Source of the DNA: Panorpa germanica
Lineage: Eukaryota > Arthropoda > Insecta > Mecoptera > Panorpidae
Length of the DNA stretch: 64,000 nt
Assembly (NCBI GenBank): GCA_963678705.1
Contig: OY783205.1
Span: 26,465,034-26,529,033 of the forward strand
Reading direction: 5' to 3'
The notes under the pieces were generated by a model. It did no database searches. It was not told the origin of the DNA and was given only the letters and a program-made list of their open reading frames with translations. Every line of letters starts with the position of its first letter. The first letter of the stretch is position 1. Both the position numbers and the translations under genes were made by a program. Shown piece by piece: positions 25,321 to 38,039 of this stretch.

Positions 25321-25390
25321 TCTGGGTGGTCGAGGTATAGGGTCATAGATTCTAACACTCAGCTATGCTTAGGTCCGGGTTCGATTAATA
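25321..25390 (+). repeat. tRNA-like sequence (SINE head or tRNA pseudogene)
   Basis: An A-box-like TGGTCGAGGTA (25327-25337) and a B-box-like GGTCCGGGTTCGATTAATA (25372-25390) are spaced as in a tRNA gene. The acceptor and T stems do not pair properly, so this is not a functional tRNA. A similar A-box start (CAGTGGTCGAGTGC) occurs at 14657-14670. Confidence 0.4.
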
Positions 25391-26602
25391 CAAACATATA
25401 ATAAACAAATCTACAAAAACACACAATTATTATATTATAATTAATGTGAGATATCACCTAGCTGTTGAAATAGTAGTAACATAAAAAAATGCATGATATC
25501 ATGATAACAAATAAAAAGTAAAGAAAGTGTATGCCTAAAAATGTTTATTTTAAAAGCAGAGTCTCATTTTTGTAAATTTACAAAAGAGCTTCTAAGATAC
25601 GAGTATATAGAGATGTAGAAGAATAATTATGATATTTGCATACAAACAATATTAATTGTTCAAATAGTCTAAAAAATATCTTGTTTTAATAATAATTTAC
25701 AGTAAATATATATTAGAATAAAAAAAAAGAAACGATTCTGCTTTACGTTCAAATTTACCTAAGAAATTCACGCGGATATTAACATGAAACATCCTCGCTT
25801 GGATGGGAAGACATTTAAGCTAGAACCTTCCACGTTACACTACTCTTCTATGTCGGCCCAGTTCTGATATTATTTTCCTTGCATATTGTGTAACGTATTT
25901 GGCTAACTCGAAATGAAACAACATGCTCAAAAAGCATGAACAGTTTATTTTTAGTCTTAAAAACATTATTCAAGTGGTAACCGCGCTGTGCATGCATTCT
26001 TATCAGTGTGTTTGCATAGGTGGTATTTATACCATAACTTTGACGTTAAAAAAAATGACACTTATTTCCTATCTCCCTCATAATTGGAAGCAATTGATAA
26101 AATAAATTAATAAATAGTATGGCTTTGCGCTTAGCAACAATTAATGAAACGGTTTGATTGTTGATCATGCTAATCTCTATTCGCGTCACTAATATCCAAA
26201 TAATTCAAGGTTCAACTGGAATTATCTGGAGGAGGTGACAAACAACTCATATTTGTATACTATGTACTGGAGTTGATTTTAAATAATTCATTCATATGAT
26301 TACGTTAATTATAGCACGTGGCGTAGAAGATCAGCGAAGATATAAAACAATCTGTTCAATTTACCATATTACTGAGAAATAATAAATAGCCATGTACTAT
26401 TTTCGGTAGTGACCTTAATTTTGATGGTACCTGTATTTATAGAAGGATATACTTCTTTTTATTCAACACTGACACACTGAAAATCATTCTAAATTCAACA
26501 TAACATGTTTATTCTAAATTCATAATTCACACATTCTAAGTTTATATTCTAAACTACAGAAAGCATTAAAAAATAAAAACCTATTACCTTGATTAAGGAA
26601 AA
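25391..26602. other. Non-coding interval
   Basis: AT-rich, no gene or clear repeat seen. Confidence 0.5.
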
Positions 26603-26925
26603 GGTAAGGTTTCAACCTTTTTTAAAAAAAGAATTTAATTTATTTTTATTAATGTACAACATATTAAGTTTATTGTGTGAAAATTAGAAATCGATTGGAG
26701 TAAAACTGTCGGAGATATAGAGTTTTAAGTTTACCTCACTAGTCTGGTTTCGCCTTTCTTTGAAACTCAAACGCATTTTTCTCATACCTAGCTTTTTCAG
26801 AGTTGATACTCTCTCTAGCTCAAAATCTACTGCACTGATCCTTTTAAAATTTTGCACACTCTTTCTTTACATAAATGCCAAGGTAACGCTATCGAGTTTT
26901 TCCTTTAATTTTAACGTATTTAAAT
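26603..26925 (+). repeat. Dispersed repeat, copy 1 (partner at 33192-33500, same orientation)
   Basis: Starts GGTAAGGTTTCAAC in both copies and remains strongly similar for about 300 bp. Shared blocks include AAACTGTCGGAGATATAGAG, TCTCTAGCTCAAAATCTACT and ATTTTGCACACTCTTTCTTT. The copies differ by scattered substitutions and small indels. The AAAATCTACTG-ACCGAT phrase recalls motifs common in insect transposons, but I cannot name the family. Confidence 0.75.
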
Positions 26926-28051
26926 ACATAAATATATATATATATTTTATAGCGCTTACTATAATTTTCTTTACATGATAAAATTTAGTAATAAATAATA
27001 AATTTAGTTGATATATTTAAATTATCAAGATGATCGTAAGAAAAGTGGTTTTCTTTTTTGGTGTTATTTTGAGACCTCATTGAAATTTGTACCTTAAACA
27101 TTAAGTATACAGGTTAGTAATTAAACAAACAGGACCAGGATAGGCTAGGCTAGGCGCCGGCGGTATTTAATACTAAAACCACTAGACCATTAATCAAAAA
27201 GTGTTTTTTTAATACCCAAGTCTGTAAAAGATTTCGTCATTTCTAAAGAATTTTGCCGTTAAAACGTGAATATTTAAATGATATGCAGATGAGTTCATTT
27301 ATTAGATTTATTGAATGTAAATTTTTTGAATGTAAAATCTGTCTTTAAAATTGTTTATCATATGTATTACAGTTTGTTAAAAATATATATAGAAAATAAT
27401 TTTTAATTAAAGAGATAGTTTAAAATTAAATCGTATCGCCTCATTTAAAACACTTTGTATAAACTGGTGGAACTGCAATATTTTCAACTTTATTATTAAA
27501 AACTTGTTGTTAACATATTCATCTATTTACAAAGTGTAAATAGCAAAGTGTAATTGAATTCAGAATGCGAGAATAATATCCGTATAAAGTCACCTACAAT
27601 ACATCTATTTTTAACACTTTTATTCTATACTTATAAATTAAATATTCCGTTTATTTTTCCATATATTTGTTCTTATTTGCATATTGTTTTCTATTAATTC
27701 CTAATGACTCAGCTAATGTCTGGTTGTCACCATATGTGTTACACTGGAATCGACATTTATGTGTACGTTTGCGTCATTTTCTTAATTTCTTATATTTTTA
27801 ATTAGTTACATATTATCTTGTATAAACAAATGTGTAATATGTACAAATATTCTAGAAGGAAATAATTTCTTGTTAAGGTAAATTAAAATTGCAAGTCATT
27901 TGTTTTAATTAGATAATTTTGTATTTAATCTGCAAATGTTAATCAAAGAAATATTTTATTAATTCGATTGTCTGTAAGAAAACCTTCATCACAATAGCTA
28001 CCATAGTAAGTAGTGGAACCTGATGAAACATAGCTTTGTTTCTATAAAGTG
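26926..28051. other. Non-coding interval
   Basis: AT-rich. A weak dispersed repeat at 27405-27520 (ATCGYCTCATTTAAAACAC) recurs near 10135 and 17665. No gene seen. Confidence 0.5.
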
Positions 28052-28318
28052 TCATTCCCACTCACTATTTTGATATTTAATTTACTGTTTTTACTTAATA
28101 TTGTAATCTTGATTTCAGGTTCTCGTTTAAACATTTTTTTTCACATTTGTGTTTTAATTTAAGTTTAGTTAATTTAGTTGGTGCGTATGCATTGTTAGTA
28201 ATATAAATTTTGACAGTTCGACAAAATTGTATGTGAAATAATTAAAACTGCTGTTTTTTATAACAATTAGTATTAGAAATAGTTTTTACTTCTTAATTTT
28301 TGACAAACTGACATTAAT
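28052..28318 (-). mobile_element. TTCCCAC-ended inverted-repeat element, truncated copy
   Basis: Begins TCATTCCCACTCACT and matches about the first 265 bp of the reverse complement of the full element at 51571-52042. It shares TTGGTGCGTATGCATYGTTA and the following blocks, then loses similarity and its other terminus. Non-coding. Confidence 0.75.
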
Positions 28319-30474
28319 TAATATTATAACATATTACTATATTTCGTTTAAAACAAATTTAAGGTAATTCTCATGTTCCCTGTTAAGCGGAAGTACAAAT
28401 GCAGGATATTCTACCGATGATAAGAACAAAGCAGGTACACTAAGTGAAGAAAACAAGTTCGATGAATGCCAACTTGAACACATTTAAGTAAATATCTTGT
28501 TTACTATTTCATTGCGAGGTTTTTCTATTTAATTTCCATTTATTTAATTAAATAACTATTTTTTCTAACTATAAATACGCGTATTTAACCAAATGAATTA
28601 AATATTATTGACTATTGTTTTGAACAAACATGCAATTCTAAGCAATTTATAACACATCTATACAAGTGCAACTGACCTTGCACAATTATTATGTCTATAT
28701 CTGCATCTGCTAATTATTGCATGGTACATATCCATAAGAGAATTAATTAAAATTAATTGCTTGAATAAAATCTTCAAGATATGATTGGCTTTGGCTAATC
28801 ATCAGCATTATTTGTAGTGATTGACATGTATTGTATCAACACGCTATCATGTTGTACGTAGATGATTTCAATAAAATGAAAATGAAGTTAGCAGTTGATT
28901 TTAGCAGTCATCTAAGTTGAAATATGTGCTGTCGCACTAATTCTATGTTTACAAATGAAATTTTGATAAAACATGTTCTTAAAAATAAACTTTCATTTAA
29001 GATATGTCTAACACATGGTATTTTATAAAAACAAACAAGTAGTAAACATTCTTCATTGAACGAACGATTTTAATTCACGTCACTTAGTTTGATGCCATTG
29101 ACGTATAGCAACGCTTAATGACGTCACAATGCGTCTAATATTGTCACGTACTTTATTGTTGAACGACGTGATTGCTTCAACCTTCTGGAAATTAAGATAT
29201 TATGGGTAGAGCTTCATAGTACTGGCGAGGTCAGAACGTGTTATCAAGGATTAGATTATTCTGATATGAATTAGATGTATCATTTTATATTTTCATAGAA
29301 ATTACACCTAGTTTCAAATTTACCGGCGATTTATAGAAGAAGGTACTTAAAGTAACTCAATTCTTTCTATATTTAAACTAAGTACATTATAGTTTTTAGT
29401 CTTTTGTGTGTGTGAATTTCATTTCAAATTTTAATTCTATTTTTAAATTGAAATTTGTCCACGTTTTCGGTTATACCTCTGTGCCACTAAATAGTTTAGT
29501 ACATCTTCTATCGTTTGCGCTGGTTATCTCAAATTTACAAAACTTCTGACTTCCTTTGCTTCCACACGCTTCAATTCGAAATTAAATAAAATACTAAAAT
29601 AAATGATAATACATGCGTAAAAGTTATACAAAACAAACTCACCAATAATGCGCTATATCAGACAAATCTTGAAATCGAGAATCTGAAATAAATAAGAAAT
29701 TGTTATTATGATGAAGACGGTGTGCAAACAAAGTATTTATTTATTGGAATAATGTCGAACAAGTTATGTAGAATATTTATTAGAAAAATAAAGAAATGAA
29801 AAACAAGTTGTTTTTGCAAGTTTTCTATGCTATATTGTTTGTTTGATAATCTTCTTATTTGAGATATAATAGCAGAAAAACATTTCTGTTAGCAACACCT
29901 GTAACAATGCATGAACTACGTTTACACTAAATACACTACAACATTCATTTGACATACAGGTTTTAGTAGAAACACTGACAAACAATTTAAACTAAATACA
30001 CAGATTCTATACTGACACGTTTTATCGTAAATAATTACGCAAATCGTTTAATTATGAAAAATAAATATAAAATTAATAATTTCGCACATGTCCCAGTGAA
30101 ATAGTCTAGCCATTTTCGTCACGTTGACAAAAACAACATTCTTAGGAAAACACATGACGAAATTACGATCCTTATGAATAAATTGATAAACTTTTTTACT
30201 TTTAAAGTTTGGTTCAAAGTTCATCTATACTGTGAGATAGTAAGAAACACGAATTTCTAAAACATTTATCGAAATTCTCTAAATAACTGATGCGATGTGC
30301 ACTTATATTTCAACATTTGACATACAAAAGTCTTTGGATTTTGTTATTGGGCTTTCAATTTCACTCACTCTATGGAATTATAAATATAGGTCATTTATTT
30401 TTATCAATTGCCTTTCATTTTCAAGACCATGTTGTCTTAATTGTTGTTAATCATGCAACGAAAATATACAGTTA
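28319..30474. other. Non-coding interval
   Basis: AT-rich. Contains a perfect CRE palindrome TGACGTCA at 29119-29126. The 61-codon open frame at 30290-30475 shows no domain. No gene seen. Confidence 0.5.
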
Positions 30475-31223
30475 AGTTGAAACGATACTTGGCCATTCTT
30501 TCTCGCGAAATATAGATGGCGATACTATACAGCAGGTTAAATATTATTAAAAAAAAACATGTTCTTTTACGTTTAAATCGTTTTATGTAAGTAACTATAA
30601 ACGCGAATCAAAATCTAAAGCTGATATTAGTTAGATGAATAACGTATCTACATTTTAAGCTTTCTTCCACTCAGTGGCGTAGCAAGGTAACCAAGGGCCC
30701 CGGTGCAAAAAAAAAAATCTGGGCCCATAACTAAACTGAACGCGCGATAACTAGAATGCGTACCTCTGCCTGAGAGAATTACGTAATAGATTTAGACCCT
30801 TGCCTGGTCCATGCTTCCCCCCTCCCTCATGTTTAGTGATAAATTTGTACACAAGTGCGTATGAAATACACTCTCAATAAAAAAAATTCATTCCTAATTT
30901 AGAATTTTTGTTATTGTTTATGTTTTTGTTATAAAAGTTTTGTATGTATTGTAGGAAATAACTATTTACTAAGAGTATTACTTCACTGTGAAACCGTTAA
31001 CATATAAATATAAGTCATAAAAGTTCGAGGGCCTCCTGAGCTTGGGGACCCCGGTGCACTGCACCGATTCGCCCATACCTAGCTACGCCAGTGGTTCCAC
31101 TGACTTTTAATGAGATGGAAGTTTTGAAAATGAATATTGCTATATTTTTTAGTTAAATTCCAATTTTTATATGACTGGTAACATTTCTAAGAGTTTGTCA
31201 TAAATTTTATAACCTTTATTTTA
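30475..31223 (+). mobile_element. Foldback element, copy interrupted by a hAT element and missing its right arm
   Basis: The left arm from AGTTGAAACGATACTTGGCC matches both arms of the complete element at 52975-53447. The internal part after the hAT insertion (31102-31223) matches the reverse complement of 53124-53226. The right arm is absent after CCTTTATTTTA. The hAT insertion occupies 30672-31093. Confidence 0.8.
30672..31093. mobile_element. Non-autonomous hAT element nested in the foldback element (422 bp)
   Basis: Terminal inverted repeats CAGTGGCGTAGCAAGGTA and CACTGGCGTAGCTAGGTA (16 of 18 matched) have the hAT CA-N-TG start. Flanks CTTCCACT (30664-30671) and GTTCCACT (31094-31101) form an 8-bp target duplication with one mismatch. 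The related foldback copy at 53.2 kb has a single uninterrupted version of the site, confirming the boundaries. Both ends also carry a CCCCGGTGC motif. No transposase frame. Confidence 0.85.
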
Positions 31224-31800
31224 GATTTGGTGGTTTGATTTGGCTTTACAACAACAGAAAACCAACTTAATATATTTCTGGTGTTCCAATTTATAATTCA
31301 TAAAAAATATGAACCAAACCAATTAACATACTAATAAGTAATGAGGCTAATGTCTAGATTGTAATTCCCTATTAAGAAAATGATGATCAACAAAATACGA
31401 ATTAATAATGTGACAGTTTAATATGTTATTGTCACAATAATATTTTTCACATATGTTTTGATAGTTACTAAATGTTATCTAAAAACATGAAATGTCAACA
31501 TCATTCATTATACTGATGATGACAATCGTCACAGTCATCGTGAGACAAAGTAGTTCGACATTTATAACGAGTAAACAAAAGTCATTTTGAAATACATTAT
31601 TTAATAATAGTACCTTTGATAACACACAATATCGAATGTTCTAAATGGTTCGGCAGGAGTGGTTGTTATCAGAAATCGTGAAAAAGACTTTGATACACTA
31701 GTACGTTGCATTAAGTCATTTGCGAGTTTTTGAGATGATGAATAAATATAGTGAGAACCCTTATTAAGCAATTATAATTCACAAAATATATCCACAAACG
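31224..31800. other. Non-coding interval
   Basis: AT-rich, no gene or clear repeat seen. Confidence 0.5.
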
Positions 31801-32250
31801 ACGCCGCACAACAAGCAGCTAGAACAGTAGCAAGTGAAGAAATTCAATATGAAGTGGACTTATTGGCAAAGAGCAAAAATGAAGTGAAAGAGAAGTGGCA
31901 GGGTATGTGGAACAATTCAGAGAAAGGAAAAAAAAATTTCAGTTTACAGTCTTCGGTGTGCGGACGTCGTTGGTGGTGGAAAGCTCAAGGTTTGAGAAGA
32001 GTGTTATCACTTATCTTGAGACTGAGACTTGATACTTAATGCAAGAAGATACGTGCAATTGTGGAGAAGGTAGCAGATCCAGAACATTTGATCTTCCAAT
32101 GTACAGAAACGGAGGCCTGTAGAAATAATTTGTACAGAGTTTTGGTGAAAAATGGAGTGGTGTTGCCAACGAGTATGCCGGAACTACTAAGATATCCGAG
32201 GTGGCCAGTGTGCTGAGTCATTAAATGAATTAAGAAGGGCGAAAAAAGGA
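31801..32250 (+). pseudogene. LINE C-terminal fragment with frameshifts
   Basis: Successive frames give EEIQYEVDLLAKSKNEVKEK, a RLRLDT reading, then DTCNCGEG, and after another shift ADPEHLIFQC with a downstream LPTSMPELLRYPRWPVC. Together these are the C-x-C-G...H-x4-C finger and tail of a non-LTR retrotransposon reverse transcriptase protein, broken by at least two frameshifts. It resembles, but is not the same family as, the 34.5/38.2 kb copies. Confidence 0.7.
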
Positions 32251-33130
32251 CCGTAAATTATTATTTAAAAAAAATATATATGTATATCCAATAATTATGT
32301 GTAGATATTAGTCTGACACACGGTCTAATGTCAGTATTACCTACTTCATGATTATCCTTAAACTCACATAGAATGAATTGAAATTATAATCCTTAAAACT
32401 TTCACTCTAATAACTATTGGTCTCTTTTATCAATAACCAGACATCCTAATTTGATAAAATCGATTCATTAATTAATCTACACGTGTCGAATTAAAAAAGA
32501 ATTAATTAAAAATTATAGTATAAGTCACAAACAAAATTGTTATTCAAATTTGACTCATGCATATAATTGCTATAAATAAAATAAAAAATAACAAGATATG
32601 ATAAGAGCTCACTCAAGTTGTTATTAGGCTAAACGTGAGAATTATCAACCGAGAGACTTATGTATTTCTATATCGATAGAATGGATAAACTAATTGCTCT
32701 TACGAAATCTGCTGTTGATATTTCGTAAGACAACATATAGCGGTAGCAGGCGCTAGCGTTTGACAGAGTTGACCTTGAAATATTGATCACTGTTTTTGGG
32801 GGAATGAAGAGGGGGAGAAGGAAGAGAGGAGTACATTCAGAACTCAGTAGCAGCTCCCGGTGGTACGATAGGGAAGATAGTCCAAGGGTTGCTAAATCAA
32901 AGTAGGATAAACCTGTGAAGTTTTTAAGAAATTTCTTCTATTAACATATACATCATTTTCAATTTCCATTCGAATCTTAGTTTCAATCGGGAGCTACTTC
33001 GTCCACTGCTGGTAGTTTGTATAGGGAAAGATATACATGGTGCAATTTAATTTTTTTTTATATTTGTAGAAGTGCCATTGGACTAGAATGAGCTTCTGTG
33101 AAAGGAGTACAGAAAGGAAGCTTTTATTTT
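32251..33130. other. Non-coding interval
   Basis: AT-rich, with a purine-rich run at 32797-32832. No gene seen. Confidence 0.5.
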
Positions 33131-33164
33131 GACTGTAGAATACATACCCTCGTATTCTACAGTC
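33131..33164. repeat. Perfect hairpin with 13-bp arms
   Basis: GACTGTAGAATAC, eight-base loop, GTATTCTACAGTC. It lies just before a TA-rich tract and the start of the dispersed repeat at 33192. Function unknown; too short for a typical microRNA precursor. Confidence 0.7.
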
Positions 33165-33191
33165 TGTATACATATATGTATATATATGTAT

Positions 33192-33500
33192 GGTAAGGTT
33201 TCAACTTTTTTTTTAATTTATTTATATTATTGTACAACATATTAAGTTTATTGTGTAAAAATTAGAAAGCGATTGGAGTAAAACTGTCGGAGATATAGAG
33301 TTTTAAGTCTTCACCTCTCTAGTCTGCTTTCGTGTTACTTTGAAACTTTTAAATGCGGTAGCTATTTCAGAGTCGGTGCCCTCTCTAGCTCAAAATCTAC
33401 TGGACCGATTCTTTTGAAATTTTGCACACTCTTTCTTTACATAAATGCCGAGGTAACGCTGTCGAGTTTTTTTTAATTTTATAATTTTAGCGTATTTTAA
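33192..33500 (+). repeat. Dispersed repeat, copy 2 (partner at 26603-26925)
   Basis: Strong direct-repeat match to 26603-26925 from GGTAAGGTTTCAAC onwards. Ends in AT-rich sequence after GTAACGCTGTCGAGTTTTTT. Confidence 0.75.
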
Positions 33501-34389
33501 AATAACAAAGTTTCTGATTTTTCATGAAGAATTGGTATTTTGACTTTTAAGTGCTGTAAAAATTTAAAAATCAATAAAAAAAAGACCTGCAGAAACATAT
33601 CAACTAATGAAATCATTTTGGTTTTTTGGTTTCAGAAAATCCAGTGATAAGTTATGAGTGGCACTGCAATGTTACTCTTTTTTGTGACGTCAGCGGAGAT
33701 TCGCTGTCAATGCCTCATTTCTTGATATTTATTTATGAAAATTTCACAAAGTATTCTTCAAATATCATTTTATCATGTAGTAATTATAGAAATAATTATA
33801 TATTAACTATGTCGTCAAAAAATATTATCGAAAATATACTCCTTAATGTTTGTTTAATTGTATATTTTTCTAAAGCACCATTCCCATCCACTGAGTTTTA
33901 ATTTTTTACATCTATGACAATAACTTATTATTCTAAAAATATACATGTGCTATATAATATGCCTGATCACTAATTTAGATACATGTGTACAAACGACAAT
34001 GATAACACTATCAGACATGTGCCATATAGTCTACTGTCCATAACTGTGACTGTTCAATTCTCATTGAATATAAAAATCAATTTAGATAAATGAAGCACGT
34101 TATCATTTAAATTCAGAGGTCCCATCTGGTGTCAGATGTAACGTGACTGACTTCACGTATTGCACGAATTGAACCACAAATTTATCTTCATGATGTAATT
34201 GTCCTTAATTTGGATGTTATTACGTGTGCTATATTTCGTAGCTGGCTTAATTTGTTTACTGTTTTAAGCTGTTTTAATATAAATATAACAACACGATTAA
34301 AATTCTCACCGTTACAGCGATAAAGCGATTATATTACTTATATATCGATGTATCATAAAAACGAAAATATGGCGACTGAAGAGGTAGCA
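33501..34389. other. Non-coding interval
   Basis: Contains a perfect CRE palindrome at 33685-33692. A lone TTCCCATCCACTG terminus at 33871-33883 resembles the ends of the TTCCCAC elements, with no matching right end found. No gene seen. Confidence 0.5.
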
Positions 34390-34750
34390 AATTCATAATA
34401 GCAAATACAATGAAAGAGACAAGAGGATTGGGGAGAGAGGTACCGAAATACATACGAGAAAAAGAGACAAAGAAGAATCGCAAAATGTAGATTGGGAAAC
34501 GAAGAGAAAGACTGCAGATACTGGGTAAATAGAGAGGAAAATATGCAGGGTGTGCTGGAGGGAGATAGAAACGCTGGAGCACAATAAGTATTCATGTGAG
34601 AAAAGAGTAAAAAGTGAAAAGAAGATTGTGCAGTTATTGAAGGGAGCAAGGAAAGAGAAGGAATGGCAGAATAGAAACAGTAAAGAGAATAAATTTATCT
34701 GTTTTGTTTGTAATTTTATTGTTTCTTTTGATAAGAGTGAAAATGGGTAG
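34390..34750 (+). pseudogene. LINE C-terminal fragment, hymenopteran-type family
   Basis: One frame reads RLGNEEKDCRYWVNREE. After a +1 shift near 34535 the reading continues ICRVCWREIETLEHNKYSC, a C-x2-C-x8-H-x4-C finger. This is followed by a lysine-rich tail with GARKEKEW and a stop at 34750. The layout matches the fragments at 38.2 and 42.3 kb. Long minus-strand open frames over the same bases are shadows. In this family the finger is the extreme C terminus of the reverse transcriptase protein. Confidence 0.75.
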
Positions 34751-37700
34751 CTAGTATGTAATTAATTAAATAAAAAATCGTTAAAAGTTCCTTAAATTAA
34801 AATAAATTAGTAAATTAGCTATAAAATCCTCTTCAATAAAATTTAGTCAATAAAAATCAAAATAATGGTATCTCGTCAAAACAACAACTTAACTGCTTAA
34901 CAACCCAAAAAATATATGGTACAGCAAAACGTATAAAAATTATCATTCTTTACACCCTGCCTGAATTGATGGTTCCATTTCCCCCCTCCCTCTCCTCCCT
35001 TCCGCACATGTATCAAATGCAGTAAAACATAAAAAAAACATAAATCCTTGAATGGCTGCTTCGATAAAACGAAATAAATAGAAAAAATGCGCTAGCTATA
35101 AACGTGAACCAACACTTTCAGGAATGTATTTTATAACGTCTGAAAAAGGTTGGGATTTGGGCATAAAATCATTCGGGATGAGATGGGATAGGGATAGGGA
35201 TAACAGGAACAGAAGGAGAAGCAGGAACAGGATGGAACCCGCTGTGACTTCCATTAGACGTAGGTGCTTTTTCAGTTTTTTTATATTTTAAATGTATTTA
35301 GAGATTTTGAAAGTCAGTTCTATAAACTTAGCAACATTAGAAGGTGACCAACTGCACCTGGAAAGTTTGCAAGAATTTTCTTCTTCTTTTTACTGAGAAG
35401 AATGGTTTCTTTCGTAAAAATCTTAGGTGTTTTAGAAGCGGCTTATAACTGTAAATTGCGTGTAATCTAGCTAGGGTACATTAAATAATTCTTGAAATAG
35501 TTTCTAATCACTATCCCTACTGATGCAACATTTTCTACAACATCATTTCTATTTGTCTCATTATTGCAGCAAATGTAACACTTATATTAATGAGTCAGAT
35601 GTTTCACCAGTGGAGATGCTGCTTAATACATACACAAATAAGTCATGTTTCTTTTATATTTTCAACATTTTATGTTTTCCAAATATATTGAAGTATAAAA
35701 GTATTATCATATCAAAATATTCTTTAACTTTAATACTAAAATATATATAAAGTAGAAGATTTTTTTTTTATATACAAAAAAGAAACTACAATAAAAACTG
35801 TAGAAATTGCCATATTTCTTGTATATGATCCCCGTCTTATAGAGCCCTATGTTATCCATATAAATTATTCAATATTTTACTCAAAAAAATGTAAAAATAA
35901 TCAAATAAATATTTATAGAAAAATGGAACAGTATGTATAAAATATTTCCGATTTAAAATTTACATTTTACTTTATTGGCTAACTGAAGAGAACAGTTGGC
36001 AGCACTGTTACATCGCCCTACCCCTCTTCCCCTCACCCATTTTATGGTACTATTCATTCATCTACATATTTTCTTAGTTTTTGTTTTATTAACTCTAGGA
36101 AAACTTACTGTACTTTTTCAATATTTTATTTATTTATTTCTTGTTCTTTTATTTCTCGCGTTTAAACTGTTCTTTTGGAACTTCACTCATAAATATTTAA
36201 AAAAAAATTGCAGGCTTGTGCTATTCTTTTCAAATACATTTCCGAGCGCCTATGCACCTTATAAGTCAATCTTTTAAATTGAAGAAGTGGTAAACTTTGG
36301 AATGAAATCTTATAAGCTAAAAACTTTTGACATTTTGTAAGTTAGCTCAAACGAAAAACGAGCCATGTCGAGCCGTGTTTCGTGATTCTATAGCATAATA
36401 AGGGATTTATTGTGTCGAATTTGTATGTATGTATGTATTTAAATACTTTTGAATAGTATTTGTGTGTGTCACCATCAAAAGCATGCGATGCATGCCATGC
36501 AACATAGAAACATAGTCGCTCAAAATGTGCTCAAAACAAGTTTGAAATCAGTTTTCTTTCATTCGTGCAATGTGTATTCTCTCACTCGTATACACGTGCA
36601 TTTTCTTACTAACAACACAGTTTCATTCTCATTCGGTTCGAGCAGATTCGGGGCTAAGGTTTGCACGAGATTTTTGAGAGAACTTATAAAATGTCAAAAC
36701 AAAGATTTATACAGTTTTTAGCATAAAATACAACTACATAACAAATTTAATACATCTTATAAATGCAATAAAACTTCCTCCTTGTCTTTATACTCAAAAA
36801 TTTGTGCAGTAATACACAAATGAAGTATTTCAAGTCTAGATAGTGGCTCCATCAAAGAAATATCATATTTCTATGCAAAGTGTTGTTGCGTGTAGCCGTT
36901 TACCACAAAGCTAATGCCAGCGACATTGTAAGATACTCAAACTCTGAAAATTGCTGGTACGTGCGTTTTCACATGCTAACATTATCATTCTATCGCGAAG
37001 ACAACTATGTCAAGTAAATGTAAAACGACTTATGTATTATTTACAGGTTTAAATATAAACTCCATTAAAAAGAGATAAATATATATAATATACGTTAGAG
37101 AAAGTAGAGAGGGGTATAACATTTATGTCAATAAAATTTGGCAAGGAACTATAACTGCAAAATATTTATATGTATTGGGTGATATGTAATAAAATCAATA
37201 TTTTAAAATAAATTGAGTTATTTTTGTTTATAGGTTGCATTTTGCAAGTCATTTGTATTTCTGGCACTTTCTCTTCATTGTACGACTTTATTTGATTGAA
37301 TGATTCAATATATTTCATTATTTCGTTATAAGGTATCAAATTAATTTGGATTAAATATAGCATATGAATAGCTTAGTTTGAAAGTTGGACAACTCCATTT
37401 TTGGTTTTCAATAAATACACAATATATTTTCTGGTGTTAGTATTTTAAATTTAGGTTTATCTAACATAAATTAACTAACATATTACGTAAATTTACGTAA
37501 ATTTCCTTAAAATAACATTTTAATGCAACATCCGTATTCTATATATATTCTACATAATAAATAACAAATTACTTTTTTTGCAACCTCTTATCTCTGTCGA
37601 ACTTCTTAAGAATGTTTACAGCTTCTTTTTATATGAAAAAAATAGACATTGAAAAATGTGTTGAAAGCATAACACAAAAAACAGAAATATAGGCACAGCG

Positions 37701-38039
37701 TGAATCTCTAACTAAGAAGCTTAGTGGAAAACCCAACGCATCAATCCTAAAAATAAAACTGACAATTCACAACGCTTGGGCCTATATAGAAAACAACACT
37801 TGGTTCGCAGCATCTAGAAAGATCTACAAGTAAATTTAAATTAAGCGTACACATGTCGTGATACTGTTTTTTCGGTGCTAATGTTTAATAAATGAAAGAT
37901 AGCTTTTTTAATTTGTCAGTTCATATTCAAATTAAAATTCGAACGGTGGAATACAAAGAGTGGAGTTGTGAACCATCCAAATATATAAGTGATTAATCTA
38001 ATGGAAGACAGGACTACCTTTCTTTAAATCTCTTCTTCC
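34751..38039. other. Non-coding interval
   Basis: AT-rich. GGGATAGGGATAGGGATAAC lies near 35189-35208. Several 60-93 codon open frames (for example 35996-36277 and 36449-36721) lack domains and have low-complexity composition. No gene supported. Confidence 0.5.

Noticed and set aside
34334-34649. Long minus-strand frames (82-98 codons) rich in Ser, Phe and Leu
   Set aside because: They are the complement of a purine-rich LINE fragment whose plus strand carries the conserved finger.
36000-36721. Two plus-strand frames of 90-93 codons as small genes
   Set aside because: Hydrophobic low-complexity or unremarkable composition, no domain or conserved partner seen.
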